Source of the DNA: Legionellales bacterium
GTDB lineage: Bacteria > Pseudomonadota > Gammaproteobacteria > Comchoanobacterales > Comchoanobacteraceae
Direction of reading: 5' to 3'
Length of the DNA stretch: 63,079 nt
NCBI GenBank assembly: GCA_002722995.1
Contig: PBNF01000024.1
Location: 1-63,079, forward strand
In this document: piece by piece, positions 1 to 10,134 of the stretch
How positions within the stretch are numbered: the stretch's first letter is position 1
How the letters are laid out: the number at the start of each line of letters is the position of its first letter
Translations under genes and position numbers: made by a program
The notes under the pieces: model-generated
The model's input: only the letters and a program-made list of their open reading frames with translations
Databases searched by the model: none
What the model was told of the DNA's origin: nothing

Positions 1-386
1 GTCGGGTAAGCAAATAAACCCACATTAATATTATTTGCATGACGCAAAGATTTATCTTTAAATTGAGTCATACGGTTTAATTCTCCCATCCCTGTCATGG
101 TTTGAAGTATCCAAGCCAATTGAGTATGGGCTAAAATATGAGATTGAATGAAAATCGTGTGCTGATCATGATTTAATCCACAAGCAAGGTATTGAGCAAA
201 TAACTCAAGACTCGATGCCTTTAATGCTTCAGGCTCTGGAGATACCGTCAATGCATGCAAATCAACCACTGAAAACAAACAATCATAATTTGATTGTAAT
301 GTTTTCCAATGTCGAATCGCTCCAACGTAATTACCTAGCCCCAAAGGCCCTGAGGGTTGAATTCCACTAAATACTGTTTGAGTCAT
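1..386 (-). CDS. trpS: Tryptophan--tRNA ligase, N-terminal part (cut by window edge)
   Basis: Charges tRNA-Trp with tryptophan in the cytosol. The minus-strand frame opens with ATG at 386 and stays open to the window edge, giving about 128 residues of a family of roughly 330. The class I nucleotide-binding signature is near the N-terminus ([21 protein letters not shown] region, residues 7-27), followed by segments typical of TrpRS such as VVDLHALT and MTQFKDKS. The rest lies outside the window, so completeness cannot be judged. It is divergent from rpmB-rpmG, with a 190-bp intergenic region between them. Confidence 0.93.
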   Translation of the reverse strand, partial: MTQTVFSGIQPSGPLGLGNYVGAIRHWKTLQSNYDCLFSVVDLHALTVSPEPEALKASSLELFAQYLACGLNHDQHTIFIQSHILAHTQLAWILQTMTGMGELNRMTQFKDKSLRHANNINVGLFAYP

Positions 387-576
387 ATCAAATCCTTGAA
401 CTTGTTGATGCTGTTACTCAAATGATCAGTATACCTGTGTCACTGAATTGACACAATCTCAAACCGAACGCCCTGAACAGTCTTTTAAATAGGATCCATT
501 ATAATAAAAAAGATTGCCTTATCGGATAAATTCTGATATAAAGTGTTTTTTTGAATGAATGGACAAAGGTGCGCTC

Positions 577-801
577 ATGAGTAATGTATGTGCAATTACA
601 CACAAAAAATGTACCGTTGGCAATAATGTTTCTCATGCCAACAATCGAACAAAACGTACCTTTAAACCTAATTTACATACTAAACGATTCAAACGAGCCA
701 ATGGCACAACCATTAAATTAACTGTTTCAGCAAAAGGCTTAAGAATCATTGATAAAATTGGAATTGATGAAGCGTTAAAACGCTCAGCACAAGATCATTA
801 A
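577..801 (+). CDS. rpmB: 50S ribosomal protein L28
   Basis: Large-subunit ribosomal protein of 74 residues, close to the usual 77-78. The sequence begins MSNVCAITHKKCTVGNN and keeps the family core KRTFKPNLHTKRF and VSAKGLRIIDKIGID. An upstream in-frame ATG at 559 would add six residues; the ATG at 577 is preferred because it matches the family N-terminus and follows an AAAGG ribosome-binding site at good spacing. It sits 14 bp upstream of rpmG, the standard rpmBG pair, and both are probably cotranscribed. Confidence 0.96.
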   Translation: MSNVCAITHKKCTVGNNVSHANNRTKRTFKPNLHTKRFKRANGTTIKLTVSAKGLRIIDKIGIDEALKRSAQDH

Positions 802-815
802 GAGGATTAATTATT

Positions 816-1004
816 ATGGCCAGTAAAAACAGAATACTGATTCGCTTAGAATCTAGCGCAGACACCGGTGTATTTTATACCACAGCCATCAATCCTAAGA
901 ATCTTGAGAATGGAAAGCTCAAGCCTCAACGAAAATATGATTGGAAAATCAGAAAAACAGTTGAATTTGTTCAGACCAAAATCACAAAAAAGAAGAAAAA
1001 ATAG
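816..1004 (+). CDS. rpmG: 50S ribosomal protein L33
   Basis: Large-subunit ribosomal protein that sits near the E site. The 62-residue product shows the L33 pattern (IRLESSADTGVFYTT, then a KLKPQRKYD region). It is slightly longer than the usual 50-55 residues, with a short insertion before the C-terminal half and a lysine-only tail (TKKKKK) that most homologues lack. It follows rpmB by 14 bp with an AGAGG-type ribosome-binding site. No clear intrinsic terminator was seen immediately downstream. Confidence 0.93.
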   Translation: MASKNRILIRLESSADTGVFYTTAINPKNLENGKLKPQRKYDWKIRKTVEFVQTKITKKKKK

Positions 1005-1853
1005 TAGTTAAATTTTTAAACTGGATTCAACTAAGCGCGCCTGACCCCATACCAACTTTGGAATCAACATTGAGTCGTGTTGACGACCCGTGATGACATC
1101 TCAGCGAATCGATAAACTGTTTGCAATGTAATAAGGTCACCCTATCAAGCGATAGCCTTTGTGTTAAGCATAAGCCTCCCACAAAGCATCATACACATTG
1201 AGTTTAAAGTCCGCCCCGCTTTATTTCACATCAAAACATCATATAGCGGTCACAATAAAACTTCTAATCACGATGCATCTTGTTTAAAAATAAAGCCCTC
1301 TATTCCAGCATCAGATCAAGCATCAACACACTTAAAGATGTCATACCCCTTAAGATTGAACGATAGAATCGCTATTACCCGCTTCTTGATTCAATCAACA
1401 CTGACTCAGGGATTATCACAAGAGAGCCAAAGTATTAAACCATAAACATAATAAACACATTACTCAGAAAACATGAGTCATCCATCCAATCATCTTTGGA
1501 GCACATCAAACTCTCGCAATATTATTCTCATGATGAATGCAACATCAATCCCTTTAAATCACTCAAATAGCCCGCATTAAAGAACCCCTCTGAACCTCAC
1601 TTCAATCAAAAACCAGCTTCACACCCATGCATCATTCACTGATTTAATCATCCAAATGACTCCATTGAAAACACAACACCGCGTATACTGACACCTATAA
1701 CACTATACATCATCACACTTTAAGCCCGCTGTTTAATAAATAGCGCTATTGACATTCAATCGAATCACTCTAACACTCACATTAAGATAAATGGTTTAAA
1801 TCCATTAACTTTAATTAAGCCAGTGTCTTTTAATACTCGATTATAGAAGCAAA
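1005..1853. other. Gene-free stretch between rpmG and the desaturase
   Basis: About 850 bases without a convincing gene. One 94-codon plus-strand frame (1161-1445) is open, but it has no ribosome-binding site, no family signature and a composition like the surrounding noncoding DNA. No repeats or RNA genes were recognised; the only structured element is the desaturase terminator at the right end. Confidence 0.6.
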
Positions 1854-1887
1854 AAGTCGAACCTAGTGTTTACATTAGATCCGACTT
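1854..1887 (-). terminator. Intrinsic terminator of the desaturase gene
   Basis: Read on the minus strand, a 12-bp stem (AAGTCGGATCTA with TAGGTTCGACTT, two G-U pairs) encloses a 10-base loop and is followed by a T-run (CTTTTTGC). It lies 27 bases past the desaturase stop codon. Confidence 0.75.
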
Positions 1888-1913
1888 GATACTATTTAGA
1901 CTTGATACATCAG

Positions 1914-3116
1914 TTAGCTTGAGACTGAAGACGAAACCTCCTGAGATTGAGGCAAATAGTCCCTTACCCAATCAGAAAAAGAAGCCAAAGCATGAATCCC
2001 TGTTGCTTGAGCATCATCACACCAGGCAATCAAATCTTCAATAAAATCTTTAGTACGGTGATCTCGATGACAGATCGATACTAAACGTTGTTTAAACTCA
2101 TAGACAATATTCAAATCATTATACTCGGACAGCACATGCTCAAGGATTTTCTGTTTTCGATCAGAGATCACAACACGGTCTTGAATAAAAGAAATACATC
2201 TCAGCGGCAGCGCTCCAAGTCCTTTAGCTTTATGATTACGCTGCTCTTTTGAGAAAACGGGACGTATCACCCGCTTCATATACTGGCTCATGAAGCTCCA
2301 ACGTGCTTTCAATAACGAATGCATCAACTCAGAACGTGTCAGGTCAACTAAATCTGAAGATTCAGGCATTTTAGGAAAAGTCTGGCGCACATGAGCAAGC
2401 CCTAATGAAGACAAAACACAAATATAGAACCATCCAATGTCAAACTCCCAAGGTTTAACAGAGAATTTCGCAGAAGCACCAAAGGCATGGTGATTATTAT
2501 GTAGCTCTTCTCCACCGATCCAAAAAGCCCAAGGAATAATGTTACGAGCAGTGTCTCGAGTCTCAAAATTTCGATACCCCCACCAATGCGCCACACCATT
2601 GATGACACCTGCCGCCCACAAGGGAATCCAAAGTAACTGAATACCCCAAATAACAAAAGCAGGCAGACCAAATAAACACAATTCAATGCCTAACATTATA
2701 AAGTAACCCAGTGAAGTATGTTTAGAATACACATTGCGCTCAACCCAATCATCCGGCGTACCTTGTCCAAACTTCTCGATGATTGAATCATCTCGGCAAG
2801 CTTTTCTATAGTAGGACAGTCCTTTGAAAAATATTTCTTTAATTCCATATACTTTTGGGCTATGCGGATCTTTCTCTTGATCGCTATGAGTATGATGTGC
2901 ACGATGAACAGCAACCCATTCTCGTGTCACCATACCTGTTGTAAACCACAACCAGAATCTGAAAAAATGATTCAATGCAGGGTGAAATTTAACCCCCCCG
3001 TGGGCTTGAGAGCGATGCAAATATAGTGTCACTGAGGCGATTGCGATTTGAGTCAGCACCAATGTGACTCCACATAAACTCCCAACTGACCAGTCTAGTA
3101 GACCTGTCCAAATCAT
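1914..3116 (-). CDS. Membrane acyl-CoA/acyl-lipid delta-9 type fatty acid desaturase
   Basis: Integral membrane di-iron desaturase that introduces a cis double bond into saturated acyl chains and so adjusts membrane fluidity. All three histidine boxes are visible: HRSQAH (residues 34-39), HRAHH (71-75) and HNNHH (around residue 205), with hydrophobic segments before and between them. Length is 400 residues, typical of bacterial DesA/DesC-like enzymes. The ATG at 3116 is chosen because GGAG lies six bases upstream; an ATG at 3128 would add four residues. It is a single-gene unit with its own terminator. The donor form (acyl-CoA or phospholipid) and its reductase partner cannot be told from the sequence. 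Confidence 0.9.
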   Translation of the reverse strand: MIWTGLLDWSVGSLCGVTLVLTQIAIASVTLYLHRSQAHGGVKFHPALNHFFRFWLWFTTGMVTREWVAVHRAHHTHSDQEKDPHSPKVYGIKEIFFKGLSYYRKACRDDSIIEKFGQGTPDDWVERNVYSKHTSLGYFIMLGIELCLFGLPAFVIWGIQLLWIPLWAAGVINGVAHWWGYRNFETRDTARNIIPWAFWIGGEELHNNHHAFGASAKFSVKPWEFDIGWFYICVLSSLGLAHVRQTFPKMPESSDLVDLTRSELMHSLLKARWSFMSQYMKRVIRPVFSKEQRNHKAKGLGALPLRCISFIQDRVVISDRKQKILEHVLSEYNDLNIVYEFKQRLVSICHRDHRTKDFIEDLIAWCDDAQATGIHALASFSDWVRDYLPQSQEVSSSVSS

Positions 3117-3183
3117 AGGGCACTCCATTCATAAAATTAATGATCTAAATTTTAACAAAAAAATGTTTAAATGTCTAGCTTGC

Positions 3184-3923
<740 letters not shown>

Positions 3924-3935
3924 TAAAAACTCCTA

Positions 3936-4442
3936 TTATGGCCCGACCAACTCTCCTGATAAAAAATACCCATCATCCAAAACAGGCTGATTCGTCTGTA
4001 TTGCAATCGACGCTGATACACGTTGAGACAGACTCTGATCATGATAACACACTTGCTGCCATGGCTTTAAGACAAATAAACGGTCCCAACACCCCGAATG
4101 GGGCAATGTTAATTGGGTTGAGTTCAAAATACAACCTTCCCACCAAATAAGGTCTAAATCCAATGGCCGAGCATTCCAACGCGGCCCCTCTAACATGCGA
4201 CCCGCACGCTGCTCATAAGATTTAAATAGATCCAATAACTGCATCGGCTGCATCTCTACTTTGAGGTGGCATACTGCATTTAAATAGTCAGGCTGAACAG
4301 GCCCCATGGCTACATTATGATATACTTTTGAAGCGCTCACCCATTGAATCTGAGGATGTGCTCGAATCCATTGAACAGCTTCAACCAGCCGCAACCACGG
4401 TTGATTTAAATTGCTGCCCAATGCTACATAAACTGAACGCAT
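3936..4442 (-). CDS. folK: 2-amino-4-hydroxy-6-hydroxymethyldihydropteridine pyrophosphokinase
   Basis: Pyrophosphorylates the pterin precursor in folate synthesis. Visible landmarks are the N-terminal VYVALGSNL and the core GPRWNARPLDLDLIWW, which carries the magnesium-binding Asp pair (DLDL). The ATG at 4442 (168 aa) fits the family N-terminus; a longer frame reaching 4517 would overlap pcnB. It follows pcnB in the same direction, as in the common pcnB-folK pair, and precedes coaD. Confidence 0.92.
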   Translation of the reverse strand: MRSVYVALGSNLNQPWLRLVEAVQWIRAHPQIQWVSASKVYHNVAMGPVQPDYLNAVCHLKVEMQPMQLLDLFKSYEQRAGRMLEGPRWNARPLDLDLIWWEGCILNSTQLTLPHSGCWDRLFVLKPWQQVCYHDQSLSQRVSASIAIQTNQPVLDDGYFLSGELVGP

Positions 4443-4501
4443 CGCCCTATCGATCTCCTGAACACTTGAGAAAAAAGATAACCCTACGAAATATGCGACA
4501 T

Positions 4502-5740
4502 TTAATCTTGAACCCAAGGCTCAATACGACTTTGATCAAGGTCACCCACCACTCCACGCAAAATTAAAAAATGATGTGCTGCACGAAACTTTGGATGCCG
4601 ATATAAGTGAGCACTTTGTTCTGGATGTGTAAGACTCATTAGGTGTTGTAATTCCCAAATGGCAATCACAGTTTCGCAGCACCGATTCGTGAGTACTAAC
4701 ATAATATTGGATCGATCTAAAAAATTACGCATGGGTTTACGTAGAGAAGCTTTGCGCCCCAATCTCAGAGTACGTCGATGCCGCTTCCAAGGGAACCAAT
4801 ACAATACCGCAAACAGAAACCCTACACTTAAATGTTGATTTGAATGAAATCTTTGATCTGCATCTGACAGCGCCTGTAGCACAAACTGACGGACTTTACG
4901 CCCCTGCCGACCTTCTAAGCATTGCTGCAATGTGTTAAGAATAATCGGCAATATTTCATATTCCAATAGCAATTCCCATACCAAAACACCCGCTCCAGTA
5001 TAGAATAACTTCACCACTTCCAATGTGAGCCTTTCTGGACTGACTTGAGCCAATAAGTGTCGCTGCTCACATAAAGCTTTAAGGGCTTGTGCTTCAATTG
5101 TAAATTTTAATTTTGAAGCCAGTCGAATGGCTCTCAGCATTCGAATAGGGTCTTCTTCAAAGCGAACTGAAGGCGTTCCGATCACACGAATCAATCGAGC
5201 TTCAATATCTTTTAGGCCCTCACAATAATCAATCACAACCTGCTGTTTTACATCAAATAATAAAGCATTAATTGTGAAATCTCTACGCCAAACATCCGTA
5301 CTACAAGTTCCATAGTAATTATTGTGGCTGACTGAACGATACCAACGCGCCATCAGCCCCCGCCCTTCTGCCCGAAAAGTTGAAACTTCAATAAATTCAT
5401 CACGTTTGCGGCCATAACGCACATGAACCAATGGGAATCGACGCCCAATCAGTCGGCTATATTTAAACAAAGCATGGATTTGCTCAGGCCTTGCATCTGT
5501 TGCTACATCAAAATCTTTAGGCCGTACTGAAGCTAATAAATCTCTAACCCCACCCCCGACAACATAAGCTTCAAAACCTGCATCTGTCAAAGTATTCAAA
5601 ATTTCAACCACTTCTGGCATAATCTTTAAAGAATGATGACAATAGGTTGGAGTAAAATCTGAGCGCATCCATCGTGCACAAAGCTTGTGCCACCCATGAT
5701 GAATCACTAAAAATAGCTTTAGTGTGGATCGAATAAACAT
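4502..5740 (-). CDS. pcnB: Poly(A) polymerase I
   Basis: Adds 3' poly(A) tails to RNA and so promotes its decay. The class II nucleotidyltransferase signature VVGGGVRDLL followed by PKDFDVATDA contains the catalytic acidic pair, and the downstream segments GRRFPLVHV, RRDFTINALLFD and EEDPIRMLRAIR match PcnB. Length is about 412 residues from the ATG at 5740; no good ribosome-binding site is visible, so the true start could be 10-30 codons further in (conserved sequence starts near LKIMPEVV). tRNA nucleotidyltransferase is the closest alternative, but the GRRF motif and the folK neighbour favour PcnB. Confidence 0.9.
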   Translation of the reverse strand: MFIRSTLKLFLVIHHGWHKLCARWMRSDFTPTYCHHSLKIMPEVVEILNTLTDAGFEAYVVGGGVRDLLASVRPKDFDVATDARPEQIHALFKYSRLIGRRFPLVHVRYGRKRDEFIEVSTFRAEGRGLMARWYRSVSHNNYYGTCSTDVWRRDFTINALLFDVKQQVVIDYCEGLKDIEARLIRVIGTPSVRFEEDPIRMLRAIRLASKLKFTIEAQALKALCEQRHLLAQVSPERLTLEVVKLFYTGAGVLVWELLLEYEILPIILNTLQQCLEGRQGRKVRQFVLQALSDADQRFHSNQHLSVGFLFAVLYWFPWKRHRRTLRLGRKASLRKPMRNFLDRSNIMLVLTNRCCETVIAIWELQHLMSLTHPEQSAHLYRHPKFRAAHHFLILRGVVGDLDQSRIEPWVQD

Positions 5741-5764
5741 GGTGTTCTGAAACTGATAAACCAA

Positions 5765-6120
5765 TATTAAAACCTATGATAACATCAGTTTAAACAATTA
5801 CCATGGCTTAGTTTAAAGAACTTTCGAAACACCCATCGCACGCATCACCACTCAACCGTTTAGCACTTCTAAAGCATTACACTTAAAACCTTTTAACCCT
5901 CAACACTTGATCTCAACTCAGGACCTAACATCATCTTGATCAATCAAACACTCAATCAGTAATACACAATCTTTCAACACTGAAGACAGTATCCAAATAA
6001 ATAACATGGCATTAAAGGTTTGAACAACACCCCAAAACAGACTCTATCATCGAGCCTATTTCATATTAAGGTTAACGCCATAAGGGGCTTTTTTGATTAA
6101 AACAATTAATCTCTATCAAA
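5765..6120. other. Gene-free stretch upstream of pcnB
   Basis: About 350 bases with no convincing gene on either strand. A short GCC/GGC stem followed by a T-run (around 6077-6100, plus strand) is too weak to call a terminator. Confidence 0.5.
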
Positions 6121-7560
6121 TTAAAACCCCGTGCTTTTTGAACCCCCTCTTTCAGAAATATTCATCTCAAGCATTGCCTTCTCTGATACAGATCCAACAA
6201 CAGATTGAGGCTGTTCTTTAGATATGCTGTTTGATGCTGCAGCTGTTTGACCTCTAGAAGCCACAGGTTGACCTTGTTCTTGAGTCGCACTTTGCTTTGA
6301 ATTAAAACAGCATCTCATTCCAGAAAAAATCGCCCGCCCCACATAAAGGCTTAGTACAGCACACAGACCTAATCCAATCACCCCCCCCATAGCCATCACC
6401 AGCGATGATGCAAATTCACCTAAACCTAATATTTTCAAGCTTGAAACTGATGCAAGATTTGAAGTGATTGATGCCAGTGTTAATCCGAACCCAAATGAAG
6501 CAATTAAACCTGAAACCCCAATGAGAACAACTGCACCTAAGATACTTTGAGTGATGAAAGACTGGATAAAATGATTTTAATGCTTACGAGTCATAGCACT
6601 ACGATAAGCTGCTAGATCCTCTTCTAAACACTCAAGCGATCCACCTGCAGCCAAAAATACTCTCTCGATTGCAGAATAAAGAGAGCATTCATCGTCACCA
6701 AGATCATCATATATATCATTATTAATCTTATATACGCTATAAGGTGAATTGCCCGTTAAATCGGGTTGTGATCGCATATTAGGCAGGAAACATGGCCCAT
6801 CATCAAAAATAATACCTGAATGTTCTAAAACTTCTTGAGACATCATTGCTCTTTTTTCAATTGCACAACGCAAGTCTCTCTTTTGCACCCAGATAGGTGA
6901 ATTCAAATCCGACAATCCATAAGCTTCGGTCCTAATAACATTTATATCTTTTAATCGAACCCTGACTACCTTCCCAAGTTCATTCATTTCAGCGACATCA
7001 TAGGGAACAGGAGTGAAGCTCGCTTCATCTGTTGCTGCTCTTATCTCAATAGCCCGACCCTCATCAGTCTTAACCTTTACAGTAGGTGAAGTCAAAATTG
7101 CTGAATAATCAACCTTAAGCTGCGGAAGGTGATACCGCTCAGATGCATCATGCAACCTCTTTAAATCTCGGTAGAGCGCTGTGGGATCATTACTTGACTG
7201 TAAAGCAATTTTGTACTTTGGCTGACCATTGCTCAATCTTTGTTGACACATCCAGCCCAACATCTTCAAAATCATTTTCCCATTTTTAAGCACCCTTTGA
7301 TCTTCAGCCTCAGAATTTAATTGATCGATCACATCACCCTCTGAGGACCAAGCTAAATCTTCATCCCCTAATTGATATACAGTTCTACCTTAAGGGATAT
7401 ACCCACACCTTTGACTTTCAAGAATCTGTAGCCTTGATAGCGGAGCGGCTCCATCCAAGACACCTCCTGCATCGAACATCAACCATTGGGTTAATGCTTG
7501 AGCATTGTCAGCTAAAACAAGATCTGGAGTAGAATCGTCTAGGGGCATTTCTGATAACAT
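6121..7560 (-). pseudogene. Unknown membrane-anchored protein gene interrupted by two in-frame TAA codons
   Basis: A single minus-strand reading frame runs from ATG 7560 to the TAA at 6121-6123 (480 codons), broken only by TAA at 7390-7392 (codon 57) and at 6577-6579 (codon 328). No frameshift is needed to join the three pieces: residues 1-56, 58-327 and 329-479. The middle piece is soluble and mixed in charge; the last has two or three hydrophobic helices (GAVVLIGVSGLIASFGFGL; SSLVMAMGGVIGLGLCAVL) and a Gln/Ser-rich tail. No known family was recognised. The layout (soluble region, membrane helices, Ser-rich tail) resembles the two proteins at 52.8-56.5 kb. It could be a recently inactivated gene, a gene read through at UAA, or separate short genes, although the last piece has no good start codon. 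Confidence 0.7.
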
Positions 7561-7914
7561 TTCATGTTTCTTTATTATAAGTAAATAAAAATTATATTAC
7601 ATTTTAATTCAGACACTATTAAGCCTCAATATTCAGATGCTCATTTAAGCTAAAAATATATATTCAGATTCAATGTTGTGAACCTATGACCATGCTAACT
7701 AGATGTTTAAACACAAGCTTATTACAATGATTGATCAGCCTGAGTGATCAGGCGTAAAGCCCAGATGCCTTGGGTCGATCTTTTGATATCATTTTAAACG
7801 AGACAACCTCAATCAGGAGGGCTAAAATTAATAACGCACGATTAAAATCTATGATACTATTCATTGAGATGAGGATACAGTCCTTCATGGTTTAAAAAGC
7901 TTTGGAATGTTTAT
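7561..7914. other. Gene-free stretch upstream of the arginase-like gene
   Basis: About 350 bases without a gene. On the plus strand two short hairpins lie near 7739-7777 (CCTGA/TCAGG, then CCCA/TGGG followed by TCTTTT). They could end or attenuate a transcript before the arginase-like gene, but each stem is only 4-5 bp. Confidence 0.4.
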
Positions 7915-8802
7915 ATGAATCAAAAAGGTATGTCTCGCAATTGTTCAATCCCCACGGTGGGTTACGCCTATGGCCACGCCTCTCGCGATCCTAGGGTTTC
8001 AGAAGGCCCCTATTGTATTCAGTCCAACACTCAAAACACACAAGCACTGAACTGGATTAAAATCATCGAAGCGCCCAAGGCTCAACATCAACACATACAA
8101 GCTCTAGACGATGTTGTCTATTGTTGTACTCAATTAGCTGAAACCATTCATGCCATTGCCCAAACTCAAAAGCCTTTTCTCATGATTGGGGGCGATCATT
8201 CTTGCGCCATCGGCACCTGGCATGGCGCCGCCAGTGCGTATCACCAACCCATTGGTTTAATTTGGATTGATGCACACCTAGACAGCCATACATTTAAATC
8301 AAGCCCATCTCAAAATATTCATGGGATGCCTTTAGCCGCCCTCTTAGGGCACGGTCATTCGAGTCTAACTGAACTTAAACATACAGCCCCTGTGATTCAA
8401 CCTGAACACCTCACATTAATTGGTGCAACCAGTTACGAACCTGAGGAATCTGAACTACTCAATACCCTCAATGTCCAGGTGCATCCATTAAGTACAATTC
8501 AACATCAAAATCCAACCTCCATCATTCAAACCGTGGTGGATGCTATGACTCAAGCACAACAACCATTTGGGATCAGCCTTGATTTAGACGTATTCGATCC
8601 TCATTTGGCCCCTGCTGTCACCACTTATGCTGAATTAGGACTTGATATCTCAAGCACCTTAACCGCACTTCAATACGCTGCTCAGTCACCCTATTTTATT
8701 GGACTTGAGATTGCAGAGTTCACCCCCGCAAATGACCTTGATCACATCACAGAACACTTAGTGATGAAAATCATCAGTCATACCTTTGGAGTCAAACTAT
8801 GA
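7915..8802 (+). CDS. Arginase/agmatinase-family ureohydrolase
   Basis: Di-manganese hydrolase that releases urea from a guanidino compound, probably arginine. The three family signatures are present: GGDHS (residues 92-96), DAHLD (119-123) and SLDLDVFDP (221-229). Length (295 aa) fits arginase. In arginases the second signature continues with an Asn that helps bind the alpha-carboxylate; here the sequence is DAHLDSHT, with His at that place, so agmatine or another substrate is possible. Start: ATG 7915 after a weak GGAATG; a second ATG lies five codons on. The last four bases overlap the next gene (ATGA), so the two are a translationally coupled pair. Confidence 0.88.
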   Translation: MNQKGMSRNCSIPTVGYAYGHASRDPRVSEGPYCIQSNTQNTQALNWIKIIEAPKAQHQHIQALDDVVYCCTQLAETIHAIAQTQKPFLMIGGDHSCAIGTWHGAASAYHQPIGLIWIDAHLDSHTFKSSPSQNIHGMPLAALLGHGHSSLTELKHTAPVIQPEHLTLIGATSYEPEESELLNTLNVQVHPLSTIQHQNPTSIIQTVVDAMTQAQQPFGISLDLDVFDPHLAPAVTTYAELGLDISSTLTALQYAAQSPYFIGLEIAEFTPANDLDHITEHLVMKIISHTFGVKL

Positions 8803-9857
8803 TTCATCGATGGATTCGAGGCCTACTTATTTTAAGCGCCTTAATCATCTGCGTCATGATCTTAATAGGATTAAAATTAAGCGTAAAAGGCCACCAAGGT
8901 CCTACCACAGCACATTTTAACGGACAACGGTTTTACAATCGCCCACACACCCCTCAACACTCTTTTTCAACTATTCTGAAATGGCAATTGACTCGATCGA
9001 TTTCACCTTGGGTTTTGCCCACTCACTCAAAAGCAGATCATCGCCCAGTTCGTGTGACTCAGGCGGTGTGTATCACAGCCCTCTCACATGCCAGCTTTCT
9101 CATTCAAACGCCTCAAGCAACATTGATCACCGACCCTATTTGGAGCATGCGTGCAAGCCCATTGACTTGGGCCGGACCTAAAAGAGTGACGCCTCCACCG
9201 ATTCCATTTGAAACACTACCACCTATTGACTATGTTCTAATCAGCCATAATCATTATGACAGCTTAGATCTCAAAACACTTCAACGTCTCAAACATGCGC
9301 ATCATCCTGTCTTTGTAGCTGGATTAGGCAATGAGCATTTACTGACCCAAAAGCATATTACACCTGTTGTAACCCTTGATTGGTGGGATCATGTGCCACA
9401 TTCAAAACTCCCCATTCAATTTATGCCCGCCCAGCATTTTTCAGGCCGCGGCTTGTTTGATCGAAACAATACACTATGGGGAGGCTTTCTAATTCAATCT
9501 CCGATTGGCTCTATTTATTTTGCAGGCGATACTGGCTTAGGGCCTTTTATAGATCAAATCAAATCTAGAATAGGCGCCATCAAAATCGCATTACTACCCA
9601 TTGGCGCTTATGAACCCAGGTATATTATGAAACCCATGCACATGAACCCAGAAGAATCAGTTAAAACTTTTAAAAAACTCAACCCTACATTTGCAATGGG
9701 CATGCATTTTGATACCTTTGAGGGCTTGGCTGACGAAGCGCAATATCAAGCCATTAAAGACCTTCAAACAGCCCTAAAAAAATATCAAATCAACCCACAT
9801 CTGTTCATTGCACCTCAACCAGGCCAACGCAGGTGCTGGCCAATTCATACACTCTAA
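8799..9857 (+). CDS. Membrane-anchored metallo-beta-lactamase-fold hydrolase (NAPE-PLD/UlaG-like)
   Basis: The N-terminus has one hydrophobic segment (residues 7-26), probably a membrane anchor facing the periplasm. The zinc-binding motif SHNHYDSLD (HxHxDxxD form) follows, then GDTG with a metal-ligand Asp, and C-terminal HMNPEE and MHFDTFEG histidines. This set and the 352-residue length match bacterial relatives of N-acyl-phosphatidylethanolamine phospholipase D and UlaG-like proteins. The substrate is unknown; a membrane lipid is a reasonable guess from the family only. It overlaps the preceding arginase-like gene by four bases. Confidence 0.82.
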   Translation: MIHRWIRGLLILSALIICVMILIGLKLSVKGHQGPTTAHFNGQRFYNRPHTPQHSFSTILKWQLTRSISPWVLPTHSKADHRPVRVTQAVCITALSHASFLIQTPQATLITDPIWSMRASPLTWAGPKRVTPPPIPFETLPPIDYVLISHNHYDSLDLKTLQRLKHAHHPVFVAGLGNEHLLTQKHITPVVTLDWWDHVPHSKLPIQFMPAQHFSGRGLFDRNNTLWGGFLIQSPIGSIYFAGDTGLGPFIDQIKSRIGAIKIALLPIGAYEPRYIMKPMHMNPEESVKTFKKLNPTFAMGMHFDTFEGLADEAQYQAIKDLQTALKKYQINPHLFIAPQPGQRRCWPIHTL

Positions 9858-10134
9858 GTCGGTTATTTAGGCCTTCATAGAGCTGACTCATCAAGATCTA
9901 TTGTATCCACTGAATACGATCATCATTGGTTAGATCTAGCTCAAGATCATCTCAATCAATCTCAACATACCTCAAGCAGTATCTAATCATGTCAACCCTG
10001 AACACTGCCCCATACACATCCCCATGAGGGGCTCACCCAATGAATCTTTACATCGATCTAGACATTCAATTGACTTAAAATCAACTACTTTTATTCAAAG
10101 CATGACATCAAAATACTTCAGATTAAGTCAGAAA

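Noticed and set aside
1161..1445. 94-codon open frame on the plus strand
   Set aside because: No ribosome-binding site, no family resemblance and a composition like the neighbouring noncoding DNA.
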